Below, one piece after another: positions 7,604-15,636 of a stretch of 34,617 nt of DNA. The DNA lies in assembly GCA_002428935.1 (NCBI GenBank), contig DIYG01000117.1, positions 1 through 34,617 on the forward strand. The letters run 5' to 3'. Source of the DNA: Halieaceae bacterium UBA6060 (GTDB taxonomy: Bacteria > Pseudomonadota > Gammaproteobacteria > Pseudomonadales > Halieaceae). How positions within the stretch are numbered: position 1 is the stretch's first letter; each line of letters opens with the position of its first letter. The position numbers and the translations under genes were made by a program. The notes under the pieces were generated by a model. The model had not been told where the DNA came from and did no database searches. It was given only the letters and a program-made list of their open reading frames with translations.

Positions 7604-8566
7604 ATGTCTCATCCTTTACGCCTGGCATTTGCCGGTACGCCAGATTTTGCCGCCCGACACCTCGCCGCCCTCATTGATTCGCCCCATGAGCTGGTGGCCG
7701 TACTCACCCAACCGGACCGCCGTGCCGGTCGGGGCAAGAAAGCCACCGCAAGCCCCGTAAAGACATTGGCCCTGGACAAGGGTCTCCCGGTGCTGCAACC
7801 AGCCTCGTTGCGGGACCCCGCAGCTATCGCGGAAGTGGCCGCCCTGGAGCTGGACGCGTTCATTGTTGTGGCCTATGGACTTATTCTGCCGCCAGATATT
7901 CTCGCCCTGCCCAAACATGGCTGCTTAAACGTCCACGGTTCCCTGTTGCCTCGCTGGCGCGGTGCGGCACCGATTCAACGGGCAATAGAAGCGGGCGACG
8001 ACGAAAGCGGCATAACCATCATGCAAATGGACGCGGGTTTGGACACGGGACCAATGCTGGCATTAGGGCCCTGCCCAGTACCGCCCCTGGCCACGAGCGG
8101 AGACCTTTACGAGCGCCTTGCCTTTACCGGCCCGGCGCTCCTGCTAGAAGTACTCGAAGACCTGCCGGCGGCCCTGGCCCGAGCGCGCAGTCAGGACGAA
8201 GCACTGGCTACCTACGCGGCCAAAATCGACAAGGCCGAGGCGGAAATCACCTGGGATCAAGCGGCCAACATGCTGGCGCGCCGAATCCGCGCTTTCAATC
8301 CAGCGCCGGGGTGCTTTACCTATGTGGACGGTCAGCGTCTCAAGGTGTGGAACGCGCAACCGGAGCCGGCAACGACCAATGTAGCGCCCGGGATGATCAT
8401 GGACGCCAACGCCTCCGGCATTGCCGTGCGCTGTGGCGAGGGAGCCCTGCGTTTACAGACCTTACAGCTACCCGGTTCCAAAGCCATGGCGGCCGAAGAC
8501 ATACTGCGCGGGCGAAGCGAGCTTTTTCAGCCCGGAACTGTCCTCGGCCAGCCACCACCCCCATGA
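7604..8566 (+). CDS. fmt: Methionyl-tRNA formyltransferase
   Basis: Formylates initiator Met-tRNA using 10-formyl-tetrahydrofolate. The 320-residue protein has the N-terminal catalytic Rossmann domain with FAGTPDFAA, the catalytic triad N109 and H111 (LNVHGSLLPRWRGAAPIQ) and D147 (MDAGLDTG), and the C-terminal OB-like tRNA-binding domain (RIRAFNPAPGCFT). The ATG at 7604 is preferred to a TTG six bases earlier since it has AAGG about 9 bases upstream and matches the family start. Its TGA overlaps the rsmB ATG. Confidence 0.97.
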   Translation: MSHPLRLAFAGTPDFAARHLAALIDSPHELVAVLTQPDRRAGRGKKATASPVKTLALDKGLPVLQPASLRDPAAIAEVAALELDAFIVVAYGLILPPDILALPKHGCLNVHGSLLPRWRGAAPIQRAIEAGDDESGITIMQMDAGLDTGPMLALGPCPVPPLATSGDLYERLAFTGPALLLEVLEDLPAALARARSQDEALATYAAKIDKAEAEITWDQAANMLARRIRAFNPAPGCFTYVDGQRLKVWNAQPEPATTNVAPGMIMDANASGIAVRCGEGALRLQTLQLPGSKAMAAEDILRGRSELFQPGTVLGQPPPP

Positions 8567-9873
8567 AACCTGGCGCTCAGGTCCGCGCCAATGCCGCCCG
8601 CATCGTGGCCGCAGTATTCGCCGGACAAGCTCTGGATCGGGCCATGGAGCCCATCATTGCGGCGCTACCCGCAAAGGATCAGAGCCTGTGCCGAGAGCTT
8701 TGCGCCGGAACCCTGCGCTTTGCCCCGCGGCTAGAAGGTTTCCTGGAACAACTCCTAGACCGCCCTATGCGAAAACGGGACGGGGATGTGCGGGCCCTGG
8801 CTTTGATCGGTCTTTACCAACTGAGCGAAACCCGCATCCCCCCGCACGCTGCTGTCAGCGCTACCGTGGACGCCGTTGCGGCACTAAAAAAACGCCAGGC
8901 CAGCGGCCTGCTGAACGCTTTGCTCCGTCGCTTTCAACGGGAAAGCGACACCCTTTCCCCATCCCTAACTCCCGCTGCGAAAGCGGCCCATCCTCCCTGG
9001 CTGTGGAATGCGCTCAAGGAAGCCTGGCCCCAACAGCTTGAGACAATTCTCATCGCAAACAACCAGCGTCCACCCATGACGCTAAGGGTTAATCTGGCGC
9101 AAACAACGCGGGAGGATTGCCGCCGGACTTTGAACGACACCGGTTTTACGGTTCAAGAGGGGCGGTTGGCTCCGTCAGCGCTGACTCTTGAGACACCGGT
9201 CGCCGTGGGTGAACTACCGGGTTTCGATTCCGGTCTGCTGAGCGTGCAGGACGAAGCGGCACAGCTGGCCGCCGTGCTCCTGGCCCCCCAGGCGGGGGAG
9301 CGAATTCTCGATGCCTGCGCCGCACCGGGGGGTAAAACCCTGCACTTACGGGAGCTGGCTCCCTCGATTGCCCTCACGGCCATGGATAGCAGCGCAGAGC
9401 GCCTGACTCGGGTGGCGGAGAACCTGCAGCGTGGCGGCCAACAGGCGGAGCTTTTAGTGGGAGACGCTGCGGCGCCACCGCAAGCTTTGGCCGACGGTGG
9501 ACCCTACGACGGAATGCTCGTCGATGTGCCCTGCAGCGCAACGGGGGTTATCCGTCGCCACCCCGACATAAAAGTGCTCCGCCGCCCGGGGGATATCCAG
9601 GGGTTCGCCAATCAGCAAAGCGCCATTCTCGAAGGTCTTTGGCCCCACCTGAAACCCGGGGGCCGCCTCCTCTACGTAACCTGTTCCATCCTGCCCGCAG
9701 AAAACGGCGAATTGCTTAAAGCATTTCTCACCCGTCATACAGATGCGCGACTGCAGCCCCTGACGGTGCCCGGTGCCGAAGTGTTAGAGGTGGGCAGTCA
9801 GCTACTGCCGGACGCCCAGGGTAGCGACGGTCTTTATTTCGCTCTCATCTCCAAAGCCGAGACCAGCGCCTGA
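8563..9873 (+). CDS. rsmB: 16S rRNA (cytosine-967 C5)-methyltransferase RsmB (Sun/Fmu)
   Basis: Methylates C967 of 16S rRNA with S-adenosylmethionine. The 436 residues comprise an N-terminal NusB-like RNA-binding domain (about 1-140) and a C-terminal methyltransferase: DACAAPGGKTLHLRE binds the cofactor, DVPCSATGVIRRHPDIK and VTCSILPAENG carry the two cysteines of the RNA m5C mechanism. The ATG overlaps the fmt stop in ATGA form, so the start is secure and translation coupled. The same frame is open further upstream inside fmt, but that is shadow sequence. It is followed by 88 bases before trkA, which hold a strong ribosome site and a palindrome described separately. Confidence 0.96.
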   Translation: MKPGAQVRANAARIVAAVFAGQALDRAMEPIIAALPAKDQSLCRELCAGTLRFAPRLEGFLEQLLDRPMRKRDGDVRALALIGLYQLSETRIPPHAAVSATVDAVAALKKRQASGLLNALLRRFQRESDTLSPSLTPAAKAAHPPWLWNALKEAWPQQLETILIANNQRPPMTLRVNLAQTTREDCRRTLNDTGFTVQEGRLAPSALTLETPVAVGELPGFDSGLLSVQDEAAQLAAVLLAPQAGERILDACAAPGGKTLHLRELAPSIALTAMDSSAERLTRVAENLQRGGQQAELLVGDAAAPPQALADGGPYDGMLVDVPCSATGVIRRHPDIKVLRRPGDIQGFANQQSAILEGLWPHLKPGGRLLYVTCSILPAENGELLKAFLTRHTDARLQPLTVPGAEVLEVGSQLLPDAQGSDGLYFALISKAETSA

Positions 9874-9885
9874 AGGAGAGACTTT

Positions 9886-9927
9886 GTGCCGGTCAAAATC
9901 CTGTATTGCAATCGACGATTGCAGTAA
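9886..9927 (+). CDS. Candidate 13-residue leader peptide upstream of trkA
   Basis: AAGGAG at 9873-9878 is the best ribosome site in this neighbourhood and points not at trkA but at a GTG 7 bases on. That GTG opens a frame of 13 codons (VPVKILYCNRRLQ) ending in TAA at 9925. trkA starts 34 bases after that stop and has no good site of its own, so the mini-ORF could deliver ribosomes by reinitiation. A 17-base palindrome lies within its last third. No homology is known to me; the alternative is a chance purine-rich stretch. Confidence 0.3.
   Translation: MPVKILYCNRRLQ
9907..9923. repeat. 17-bp palindrome in the rsmB-trkA gap
   Basis: TGCAATCG-A-CGATTGCA has perfect 8-bp arms around one base. 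It could be a regulator binding site or, as RNA, a very tight hairpin (less likely with a one-base loop). It sits 38 bases before trkA. Confidence 0.6.
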
Positions 9928-9961
9928 TGTGCAGCCACCGTAGCGGCATCCCTGGTTCCGC

Positions 9962-11338
9962 ATGAAGATCATCATTCTTGGCGCCGGTCAGGTCGGGGGA
10001 ACCCTCGCCGAACACCTGGCCAATGAAAAGAACGACATCACCGTGGTCGACACGGATACCGAGCGTCTGCGAGCCCTGAAAGACAGCCTGGATATCCGCA
10101 CCGTAACCGGCGGCGCCTCGCACCCAGATACCCTATTGGACGCGGGTGCGGAAGACGCGGAGATGCTCATCGCGGTCACCAATTCCGACGAAATCAACAT
10201 GATGGCTTGTCAGGTGGCTCACACCTTTTTCCGCACGCCGCAGAAAATTTCCCGGATCCGCTCCCAGGACTATCTCAGCTACGAAGAGCAGTTGTTCTCA
10301 CCGGACCATATTCCCGTGGATGTGATCATTGGTCCCGAGCAGCTGGTCACAGACGCCATCCGCCAGTTAATCACCAACCCCGGTGCTCTGCAGGTAATGG
10401 ATTTTGCCGAAGGGAGGGCGCAGCTTGTGGCGGTCCGCGCGGTGCACGGCGGCCCTATCGTCGGGCAGCAGCTCAGTGCAATCCGCGAACATATGCCCAA
10501 GGTCGATACCCGGGTGGCCGCGATTTTTCGCCACAACCGGGCCATCATTCCCGAAGGCGATACGATTGTTGAAGCGGAAGACGAGGTGTTTTTCATCGCC
10601 GCGCGAAAGCATATTCGCCAGGTGATGTCGGAGCTGCGGCGGATCGACAAGCCCTATAAGCGAGTCATGATCGCCGGCGGCGGCAACATCGGCGCGCGTC
10701 TCGCCCAGTGCCTCGAGAGCGAGTATTCCGTAAAAGTCATCGAGTTTAGCTACGCGCGCTGTCGGGTGCTTTCCGAGCAACTCAAGCACACCCTGGTTAT
10801 CGAAGGCAGTGCCGCCGAACCGCAGCTCCTGGCGGAAGAGAACATCGAGAACACCGATGTGTTTTGCGCCCTGACCAATAACGACGAATCGAACATCATG
10901 ATGTCCATGCTCGCCAAACGTATGGGAGCAAAAAAGGTCATCACCCTGATCACCAACCCTGCCTACGCCGAACTGGTGGGGGATGAAATCGATATCGCCA
11001 TATCCCCCCAGGAAATCACCATCGGCAGCCTGCTGACCCATGTGCGCAAGGGCGATATCAGCGCCGTGCACGCCCTGCGCCGGGGTGCCGCCGAGGCCAT
11101 CGAACTCGTGGCCCGGGGTGATGCCTATTCATCCAAGGTGGTGGGCCGACGCATCGAGGAAGTTTCCCTGCCCGAGGGTGTGACTATCGGCGCCATCGTT
11201 CGCGGTGACCAGGTGCTGATAGCCCACCATGACCTGCTGATCGAAAGCGATGACCACGTGATTCTGTTCCTCGTGGACAAACGCAAAATCAGCGCGGTGG
11301 AAAAACTCTTTGCCGTGGGCTTCGGGTTCTTTTCCTAG
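9962..11338 (+). CDS. trkA: Trk K+ transport regulatory subunit TrkA
   Basis: Cytosolic gating subunit of the Trk potassium uptake system; binds NAD(H) and nucleotides and forms a ring under TrkH. The 458 residues equal the E. coli length and hold two tandem RCK modules: the first begins MKIIILGAGQVGGTLAEHL with VDTD closing the nucleotide site; the second begins near residue 233 with RVMIAGGGNIGARLAQCLE. Each is followed by an RCK-C (TrkA-C) segment, the second at about 370-458. The ATG at 9962 matches the family start although the preceding bases lack a clear ribosome site. trkH follows after 8 bases, giving regulator and channel in one unit; in E. coli and Pseudomonas the two are unlinked as I recall. 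Confidence 0.97.
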   Translation: MKIIILGAGQVGGTLAEHLANEKNDITVVDTDTERLRALKDSLDIRTVTGGASHPDTLLDAGAEDAEMLIAVTNSDEINMMACQVAHTFFRTPQKISRIRSQDYLSYEEQLFSPDHIPVDVIIGPEQLVTDAIRQLITNPGALQVMDFAEGRAQLVAVRAVHGGPIVGQQLSAIREHMPKVDTRVAAIFRHNRAIIPEGDTIVEAEDEVFFIAARKHIRQVMSELRRIDKPYKRVMIAGGGNIGARLAQCLESEYSVKVIEFSYARCRVLSEQLKHTLVIEGSAAEPQLLAEENIENTDVFCALTNNDESNIMMSMLAKRMGAKKVITLITNPAYAELVGDEIDIAISPQEITIGSLLTHVRKGDISAVHALRRGAAEAIELVARGDAYSSKVVGRRIEEVSLPEGVTIGAIVRGDQVLIAHHDLLIESDDHVILFLVDKRKISAVEKLFAVGFGFFS

Positions 11339-11346
11339 GCCATTCC

Positions 11347-12795
11347 GTGCACCTATCCATCAGTCTGCGTATCCTCGGCCTGCTCCTGACGCTGTTCAGC
11401 GTCACCATGCTGCCGCCCCTGCTGATCGCCATCCTCGCGGATGACGAAACGGTAACCGCATTTATCTACGCCTTTGCCATCACCTTACTCTGCGGCGTGG
11501 TGCTGTGGTTACCCATGCGCCGGATTCGCCGGGATTTGCGCATCCGCGATGGCTTCCTGGTAACGGCCCTGTTCTGGACCGTGCTAGGTTTGTTTGGAGC
11601 GCTGCCCTTTGCGCTGACGGAATCCCTGCATATCGGCGTCACCGACGCGATCTTCGAGTCCATGTCTGGACTCACCACCACCGGCGCCACGGTGCTCACG
11701 GGCCTGGATGACCTGCCGCCATCGATACTCCTTTACCGCCAGTTGCTGCAGTGGCTGGGGGGCATCGGCATCATCGTCGTGGCGGTGGCCGTTCTACCCA
11801 TGCTCGGTATCGGGGGTATGCAGCTGTACCGGGCGGAAACACCGGGTCCCACCAAGGACAGCAAACTCACTCCGCGCATTACGGAAACCGCTAAAGCTCT
11901 GTTTATTATCTATCTGGCCCTGACGGTGCTTTGCGCCATGGCCTATGCGGTGGCCGGTATGTCGGGCTTTGACGCCGTTTGCCACGCCTTTTCTACCGTA
12001 GCCATCGGCGGCTTCAGTACCCACGACGCCAGCATGGGTTACTTCGAGAGCAACGCTATCTATATGATCAGCACGGTGTTCATGTTTGTCGCCGCATTGA
12101 ACATCGGCCTGCACTATGCGGCGTTTTATCGGCGAAGCCTCGTGGGTTATACCCAGGATTCGGAGGCCAAGTTTTTTGCCGGGGCCATGGCCGTATGCGT
12201 CACCATAACCTGCGTTTACCTGGCTCTCTCGGAAACCCTCACCGCCCAGGACAGCATCGTCCACGGTTTGTTTCAGGCCGTGTCCATCACCACCACCACG
12301 GGCTTTGCAACGCAGGATTTTTCCCTGTGGCCCGGTTTTCTGCCCATGATGCTGCTGATGTTTTCCTTTATGGGTGGCTGCGTAGGATCGACGGGCGGCG
12401 GCATCAAAGCCATGCGTCTTATGCTGATCTACAAGCAGGGTATCCGCGAGTTAAAGCAGCTCATTCATCCCCACGCGGTCATTCCCCTAAAGGTCGGTAA
12501 TCGCCGCGTTGAAGCCAAGGTCGTCAGCGCCGTGTGGAGCTTCTTTGCGGTATACACCTTCGTCTTTATCGTCATCATGTTGCTGCTGATGGCCACCGGT
12601 CTGGATTTTCTCACCGCCTTCTCTGCGGTGGCCGCGGCTCTGAACAATCTTGGTCCCGGCCTGGGCGACGTGGCGGCAAACTACGGTGGGGTTAGTGGTT
12701 TCGCAAAGGGTGTGCTGTGCTTCGCCATGCTTCTGGGGCGGCTGGAAGTCTTTACGCTCCTCGTTCTATTTACGCCGATGTTTTGGCGGCAGTAA
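11347..12795 (+). CDS. trkH: Trk system potassium channel subunit TrkH
   Basis: Inner-membrane K+ uptake pore. The 482 residues (E. coli 483) contain the four pore-loop repeats with filter glycines: GLTTTGATVLTGLDD, FSTVAIGGFSTHD, SITTTTGFATQDF and AALNNLGPGLGDV. The intramembrane loop region GGCVGSTGGGIKAMR is present and glycine-rich as expected for the gating loop. The GTG start gives an N-terminus (MHLSISLRILGLLLTLFS) that aligns with E. coli TrkH. No ribosome site is obvious, and the 8-base gap after trkA suggests coupled translation. Converges on djlA with 38 bases between stops and only a weak 5-bp hairpin there. Confidence 0.96.
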   Translation: MHLSISLRILGLLLTLFSVTMLPPLLIAILADDETVTAFIYAFAITLLCGVVLWLPMRRIRRDLRIRDGFLVTALFWTVLGLFGALPFALTESLHIGVTDAIFESMSGLTTTGATVLTGLDDLPPSILLYRQLLQWLGGIGIIVVAVAVLPMLGIGGMQLYRAETPGPTKDSKLTPRITETAKALFIIYLALTVLCAMAYAVAGMSGFDAVCHAFSTVAIGGFSTHDASMGYFESNAIYMISTVFMFVAALNIGLHYAAFYRRSLVGYTQDSEAKFFAGAMAVCVTITCVYLALSETLTAQDSIVHGLFQAVSITTTTGFATQDFSLWPGFLPMMLLMFSFMGGCVGSTGGGIKAMRLMLIYKQGIRELKQLIHPHAVIPLKVGNRRVEAKVVSAVWSFFAVYTFVFIVIMLLLMATGLDFLTAFSAVAAALNNLGPGLGDVAANYGGVSGFAKGVLCFAMLLGRLEVFTLLVLFTPMFWRQ

Positions 12796-12833
12796 TCTCG
12801 ACAGATTCATCGAGCTAAACAGGCGTAGAGGGT

Positions 12834-13631
12834 TCAACCCGACCTGGAGGTCCCTCGCGTTTTCCGGATGAGCTCATAGGCTGCCTGAATCTCCTGAGAT
12901 TTTTCCGTCGCCAGCTTAAGCATGTCTTCGGGAACACCTCGCGCCGAAAGTTTATCCGGGTGGTTCTCACTCATGAGTTTTCGGTAAGCGCGTTTCACCT
13001 GGGCATCACTTGCACTAGCGTCGACACCCAGGGCCGCATAGGCATCATCCAGGGTTGGCGCGTTGCTCGGCGCAGCTCCGGCGTGTCCGTGGAACTGCTC
13101 CTGGGCCGTGGCCATGCGTAGCAGATCATTTACGGCCGCTTCGCTATAACCCAGGGCAAGACCGATACGCCCCAGGGCATCCCGTTCGCCGTGATGCAAT
13201 TCGCCGTCGGCGAAAGCCAGGGCTACAAGAAACATGAACAGAGTCTGGCGCAGAGCCGGATGCGCACCGCCCGCGCGGAGAAAGGCCCTCGCGGTAGTCT
13301 CTGCATCAAAATCTGAACCGGCGCCTTCTTTGAACAACACAATGGCTTCCTGACGCTGGTCATCGGCAAGGCCCAGCTGGGCGAAAAGCTGCTCCGTATG
13401 AGCAATTTCCTCTTCGGACACCCGGCCGTCGGCCTTCGCCAGGTAGCCCATCAAGCGAAACACCGTGGCGAAGAACACCTCTCTTATTTCCGCCAACTGC
13501 GCGCCGCCAAAGCCCATGGCGGCGGCCAAGCCGCGATCAAAAAAATGGCCGATTACCAAACCAATAAGAAGTCCGGGCAACCCGACTATCAGAAGGCCGA
13601 GGAGTCCAGCGATGATCTTGCCTGCAAACAT
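12834..13631 (-). CDS. djlA: Membrane-anchored DnaJ-like co-chaperone DjlA
   Basis: Type III DnaJ protein that stimulates DnaK at the inner membrane. In 265 residues: a single N-terminal glycine-rich membrane segment (about 6-26, GLLGLLIVGLPGLLIGLVIG), a TerB-like helical domain (about 40-170, AKADGRVSEEEI and ALAFADGELHHGER), and a C-terminal J domain (about 200-265) with HPD in RKLMSENHPDK. The ATG at 13631 is used since the membrane anchor starts there and AAGGA precedes it; the open frame upstream is antisense to nothing real and overlaps the acyltransferase end. It follows the acyltransferase by 13 bases, so the two are co-transcribed. Confidence 0.94.
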   Translation of the reverse strand: MFAGKIIAGLLGLLIVGLPGLLIGLVIGHFFDRGLAAAMGFGGAQLAEIREVFFATVFRLMGYLAKADGRVSEEEIAHTEQLFAQLGLADDQRQEAIVLFKEGAGSDFDAETTARAFLRAGGAHPALRQTLFMFLVALAFADGELHHGERDALGRIGLALGYSEAAVNDLLRMATAQEQFHGHAGAAPSNAPTLDDAYAALGVDASASDAQVKRAYRKLMSENHPDKLSARGVPEDMLKLATEKSQEIQAAYELIRKTRGTSRSG

Positions 13632-13644
13632 GAAGGGTTCCTTG

Positions 13645-14562
13645 TTAATCCTGGGCGGGGTGGCGGCTACCGGGGCGCCAGGCCGGAGCATAGAAATCGA
13701 CGGGCTCTCGCGGGCGGGTGCGAAAACGCTTGTACTCCCACTGGTACTGCTCCGGCACCCGCCGTAGGCAGGCCTCAACACCATCATTGAGCGCTTTTAG
13801 GGACACGGAGAGATCTTCGCTATAGATGCCATCGGCAGCCGGTAGAAAATGCATGCGAAAACCCCCTTCCACACGCTCGGCAAAGCCGTAGAAAGCGGCG
13901 GCGCCGCTGCGCTGCAGGAGTTTGCTGACAAAGGTCATGGTAAAGCAGGGCAAGCCCATGAACTCGCTGTTCTCCCCCGATTCCAGCACCGGTGGCACCT
14001 GATCGGGAAGGATCCCCGTCACGCCTCCACGTCGCAGCGTTTTCACCAGGGTGGCAAGGCCCCGGGGAGTGGTCGGCACTAGCTTGGTTCCCGAGCGCTC
14101 TCGGGCGCGACGAACTACGGCTTCCAGAGCCTGCATATGGGGCGGTTCATAAAGCGCCAGGGCGTCGCCCCAGGCGGCAATATACAAGCCGGCAATTTCC
14201 CAGTTACCCAGATGCGGCCCAAGCACCACCACGCCACGACCCTGGGCAAGGGCGTCGAGGACAGGTGCCTCTCCTTGCACATCAATGATTCGCTCGCGCA
14301 CCTGTTCCCAAGGGCGATACCAGACGTAGCCCATTTCCAAGGCTAACTCTCCCGTGGCCTGAAGGGAGCGGTAGGCCAGTTGCCGGCGTTCCGATTCATT
14401 CAGCTCCGGGAAGGCCAAATAGATATTTCGCTCCGTGACCCGCCGCGGGCTGCCGCCGACCCACCAAAGGACGGTTCCCAAAGCTCGGCCCAGGGCGCGA
14501 CTTAGGGACAGCGGTAGGTAGGAGGCGAGGCGTAAAAGAAAAACGGTGAGACGAGCTTTCAC
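13645..14562 (-). CDS. Lysophospholipid acyltransferase family protein (LpxL/HtrB-like lipid A acyltransferase)
   Basis: Transfers a secondary acyl chain, most likely to lipid A at the inner face of the inner membrane. The 305 residues have an N-terminal hydrophobic anchor (LTVFLLRLASYLPLSLS), the catalytic H117-x4-E122 in GPHLGNWEI, the acceptor-region ILPDQVPP, and a C-terminal YQWEYKRFRTRP typical of LpxL-type enzymes. Start is GTG with GGAA 5 bases before it. In Pseudomonas a lauroyl acyltransferase gene also lies close to glyQS near the origin. Which position and chain length it serves cannot be told from sequence. Divergent from glyQ. Confidence 0.88.
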   Translation of the reverse strand: MKARLTVFLLRLASYLPLSLSRALGRALGTVLWWVGGSPRRVTERNIYLAFPELNESERRQLAYRSLQATGELALEMGYVWYRPWEQVRERIIDVQGEAPVLDALAQGRGVVVLGPHLGNWEIAGLYIAAWGDALALYEPPHMQALEAVVRRARERSGTKLVPTTPRGLATLVKTLRRGGVTGILPDQVPPVLESGENSEFMGLPCFTMTFVSKLLQRSGAAAFYGFAERVEGGFRMHFLPAADGIYSEDLSVSLKALNDGVEACLRRVPEQYQWEYKRFRTRPREPVDFYAPAWRPGSRHPAQD

Positions 14563-14612
14563 AGAAGTTCCAGAGGCGTATCAGGCGCGTATTGTGCCGC
14601 TGTTGCGATTGC

Positions 14613-14618
14613 TATACT
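14613..14618 (+). promoter_or_regulatory. Probable -10 element of the glyQS promoter
   Basis: TATACT lies 35 bases before the glyQ GTG in the 90-base divergent gap. Candidate -35 boxes are TATTGT (14590-14595, 17-base spacer) or TTGTGC (14592-14597, 15-base spacer); neither is strong. Predicted from sequence. Confidence 0.45.
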
Positions 14619-14652
14619 ACGCGCCTTTTTTTCGTCTCCCTCAGGATTCCTC

Positions 14653-15636
14653 GTGACGTCGACAGCGCACCCCGCGGCGAATGGTTCCGCCGCAGACTCC
14701 CCTACCGTGGTCAGCTTTCAAGACCTTGTTTTGCGGCTCCAGCAGTTTTGGGCCGCCCAGGGTTGCGTGGTCCTCCAACCTCTGGATATGGAAGTCGGAG
14801 CGGGCACGTTTCATCCGGCGACTTTCTTGCGCTCTCTCGGTCCAGAAACCTGGAACGCGGCCTACGTTCAGCCCAGCCGACGCCCCACGGACGGTCGCTA
14901 CGGCGAGAACCCCAACCGCTTACAGCACTATTACCAGTTTCAGGTGGTCATGAAGCCTTCGCCGGAAAACTTCCAGGAGCTTTACCTGCAATCGCTGGAG
15001 GCCCTCGGCATCGATCCCCTGGTCCACGATATCCGCTTTGTGGAAGACAACTGGGAGTCGCCAACCCTGGGGGCCTGGGGCTTGGGCTGGGAAGTGTGGC
15101 TCAACGGCATGGAAGTCACGCAGTTCACCTACTTCCAACAAGCTGGGGGCCTGGAGTGTTATCCCGTGACCGGTGAGATCACCTACGGACTGGAGCGCAT
15201 CGCCATGTACCTCCAGGGCGTCGACAGCGTGTACGACCTCCTGTGGACGGATAGCCCCCAGGGCCCCGTGACCTACGGAGACGTTTTCCACCAAAACGAA
15301 GTTGAGATGTCACGCTTCAATTTCGAGGAAGCCGACGTTCCCTTTTTGTTTACGCAGTTCGATCACTGTGAGCAGGAGGCCCTGCGGCTCGTCGACAGCA
15401 AATTGCCCTTACCGGCCTATGAGATGGTGATGAAAGCTTCTCATACCTTCAATCTTCTGGACGCCCGCCACGCTATCTCCGTGACGGAGCGTCAGCGCTT
15501 TATCTTGCGCGTGCGCACTATGGCTCGCGCCTGTGCCCAGGCCTACTTCGATGCTCGCGCCGCGCTGGGCTTCCCCCTAGCGGACCCCACCCTACGCGAT
15601 GAGGTGCTTGCATCGATGGCGGAGGATGCGGCATGA
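14653..15636 (+). CDS. glyQ: Glycyl-tRNA synthetase alpha subunit
   Basis: Catalytic subunit of the bacterial alpha2-beta2 glycyl-tRNA synthetase. The 327 residues include FQDLVLRLQQFWAAQGCVVLQPLDMEVGAGT at the start of the class II core, AAYVQPSRRPTDGRYGENPNRLQHYYQFQV, and ECYPVTGEITYGLERIAMYLQ. About 20 residues precede the point where E. coli GlyQ begins, low in complexity. GTG start with AGGA 7 bases upstream. The TGA overlaps the glyS ATG. Confidence 0.97.
   Translation: MTSTAHPAANGSAADSPTVVSFQDLVLRLQQFWAAQGCVVLQPLDMEVGAGTFHPATFLRSLGPETWNAAYVQPSRRPTDGRYGENPNRLQHYYQFQVVMKPSPENFQELYLQSLEALGIDPLVHDIRFVEDNWESPTLGAWGLGWEVWLNGMEVTQFTYFQQAGGLECYPVTGEITYGLERIAMYLQGVDSVYDLLWTDSPQGPVTYGDVFHQNEVEMSRFNFEEADVPFLFTQFDHCEQEALRLVDSKLPLPAYEMVMKASHTFNLLDARHAISVTERQRFILRVRTMARACAQAYFDARAALGFPLADPTLRDEVLASMAEDAA

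Noticed and set aside
8311..8562. N-terminal extension of RsmB inside fmt
   Set aside because: No family likeness and it overlaps the intact fmt frame; the ATGA junction at 8563 is the natural start.
10367..11071. Long minus-strand open frame of 234 codons opposite trkA
   Set aside because: Antisense shadow of an intact, well-recognised gene; histidine- and glycine-rich composition typical of reversed GC-rich code and no ribosome site.
12797..12814. CTCGA/TCGAG hairpin between convergent trkH and djlA as a terminator
   Set aside because: Only 5 bp with an 8-base loop and no T-run on either strand.
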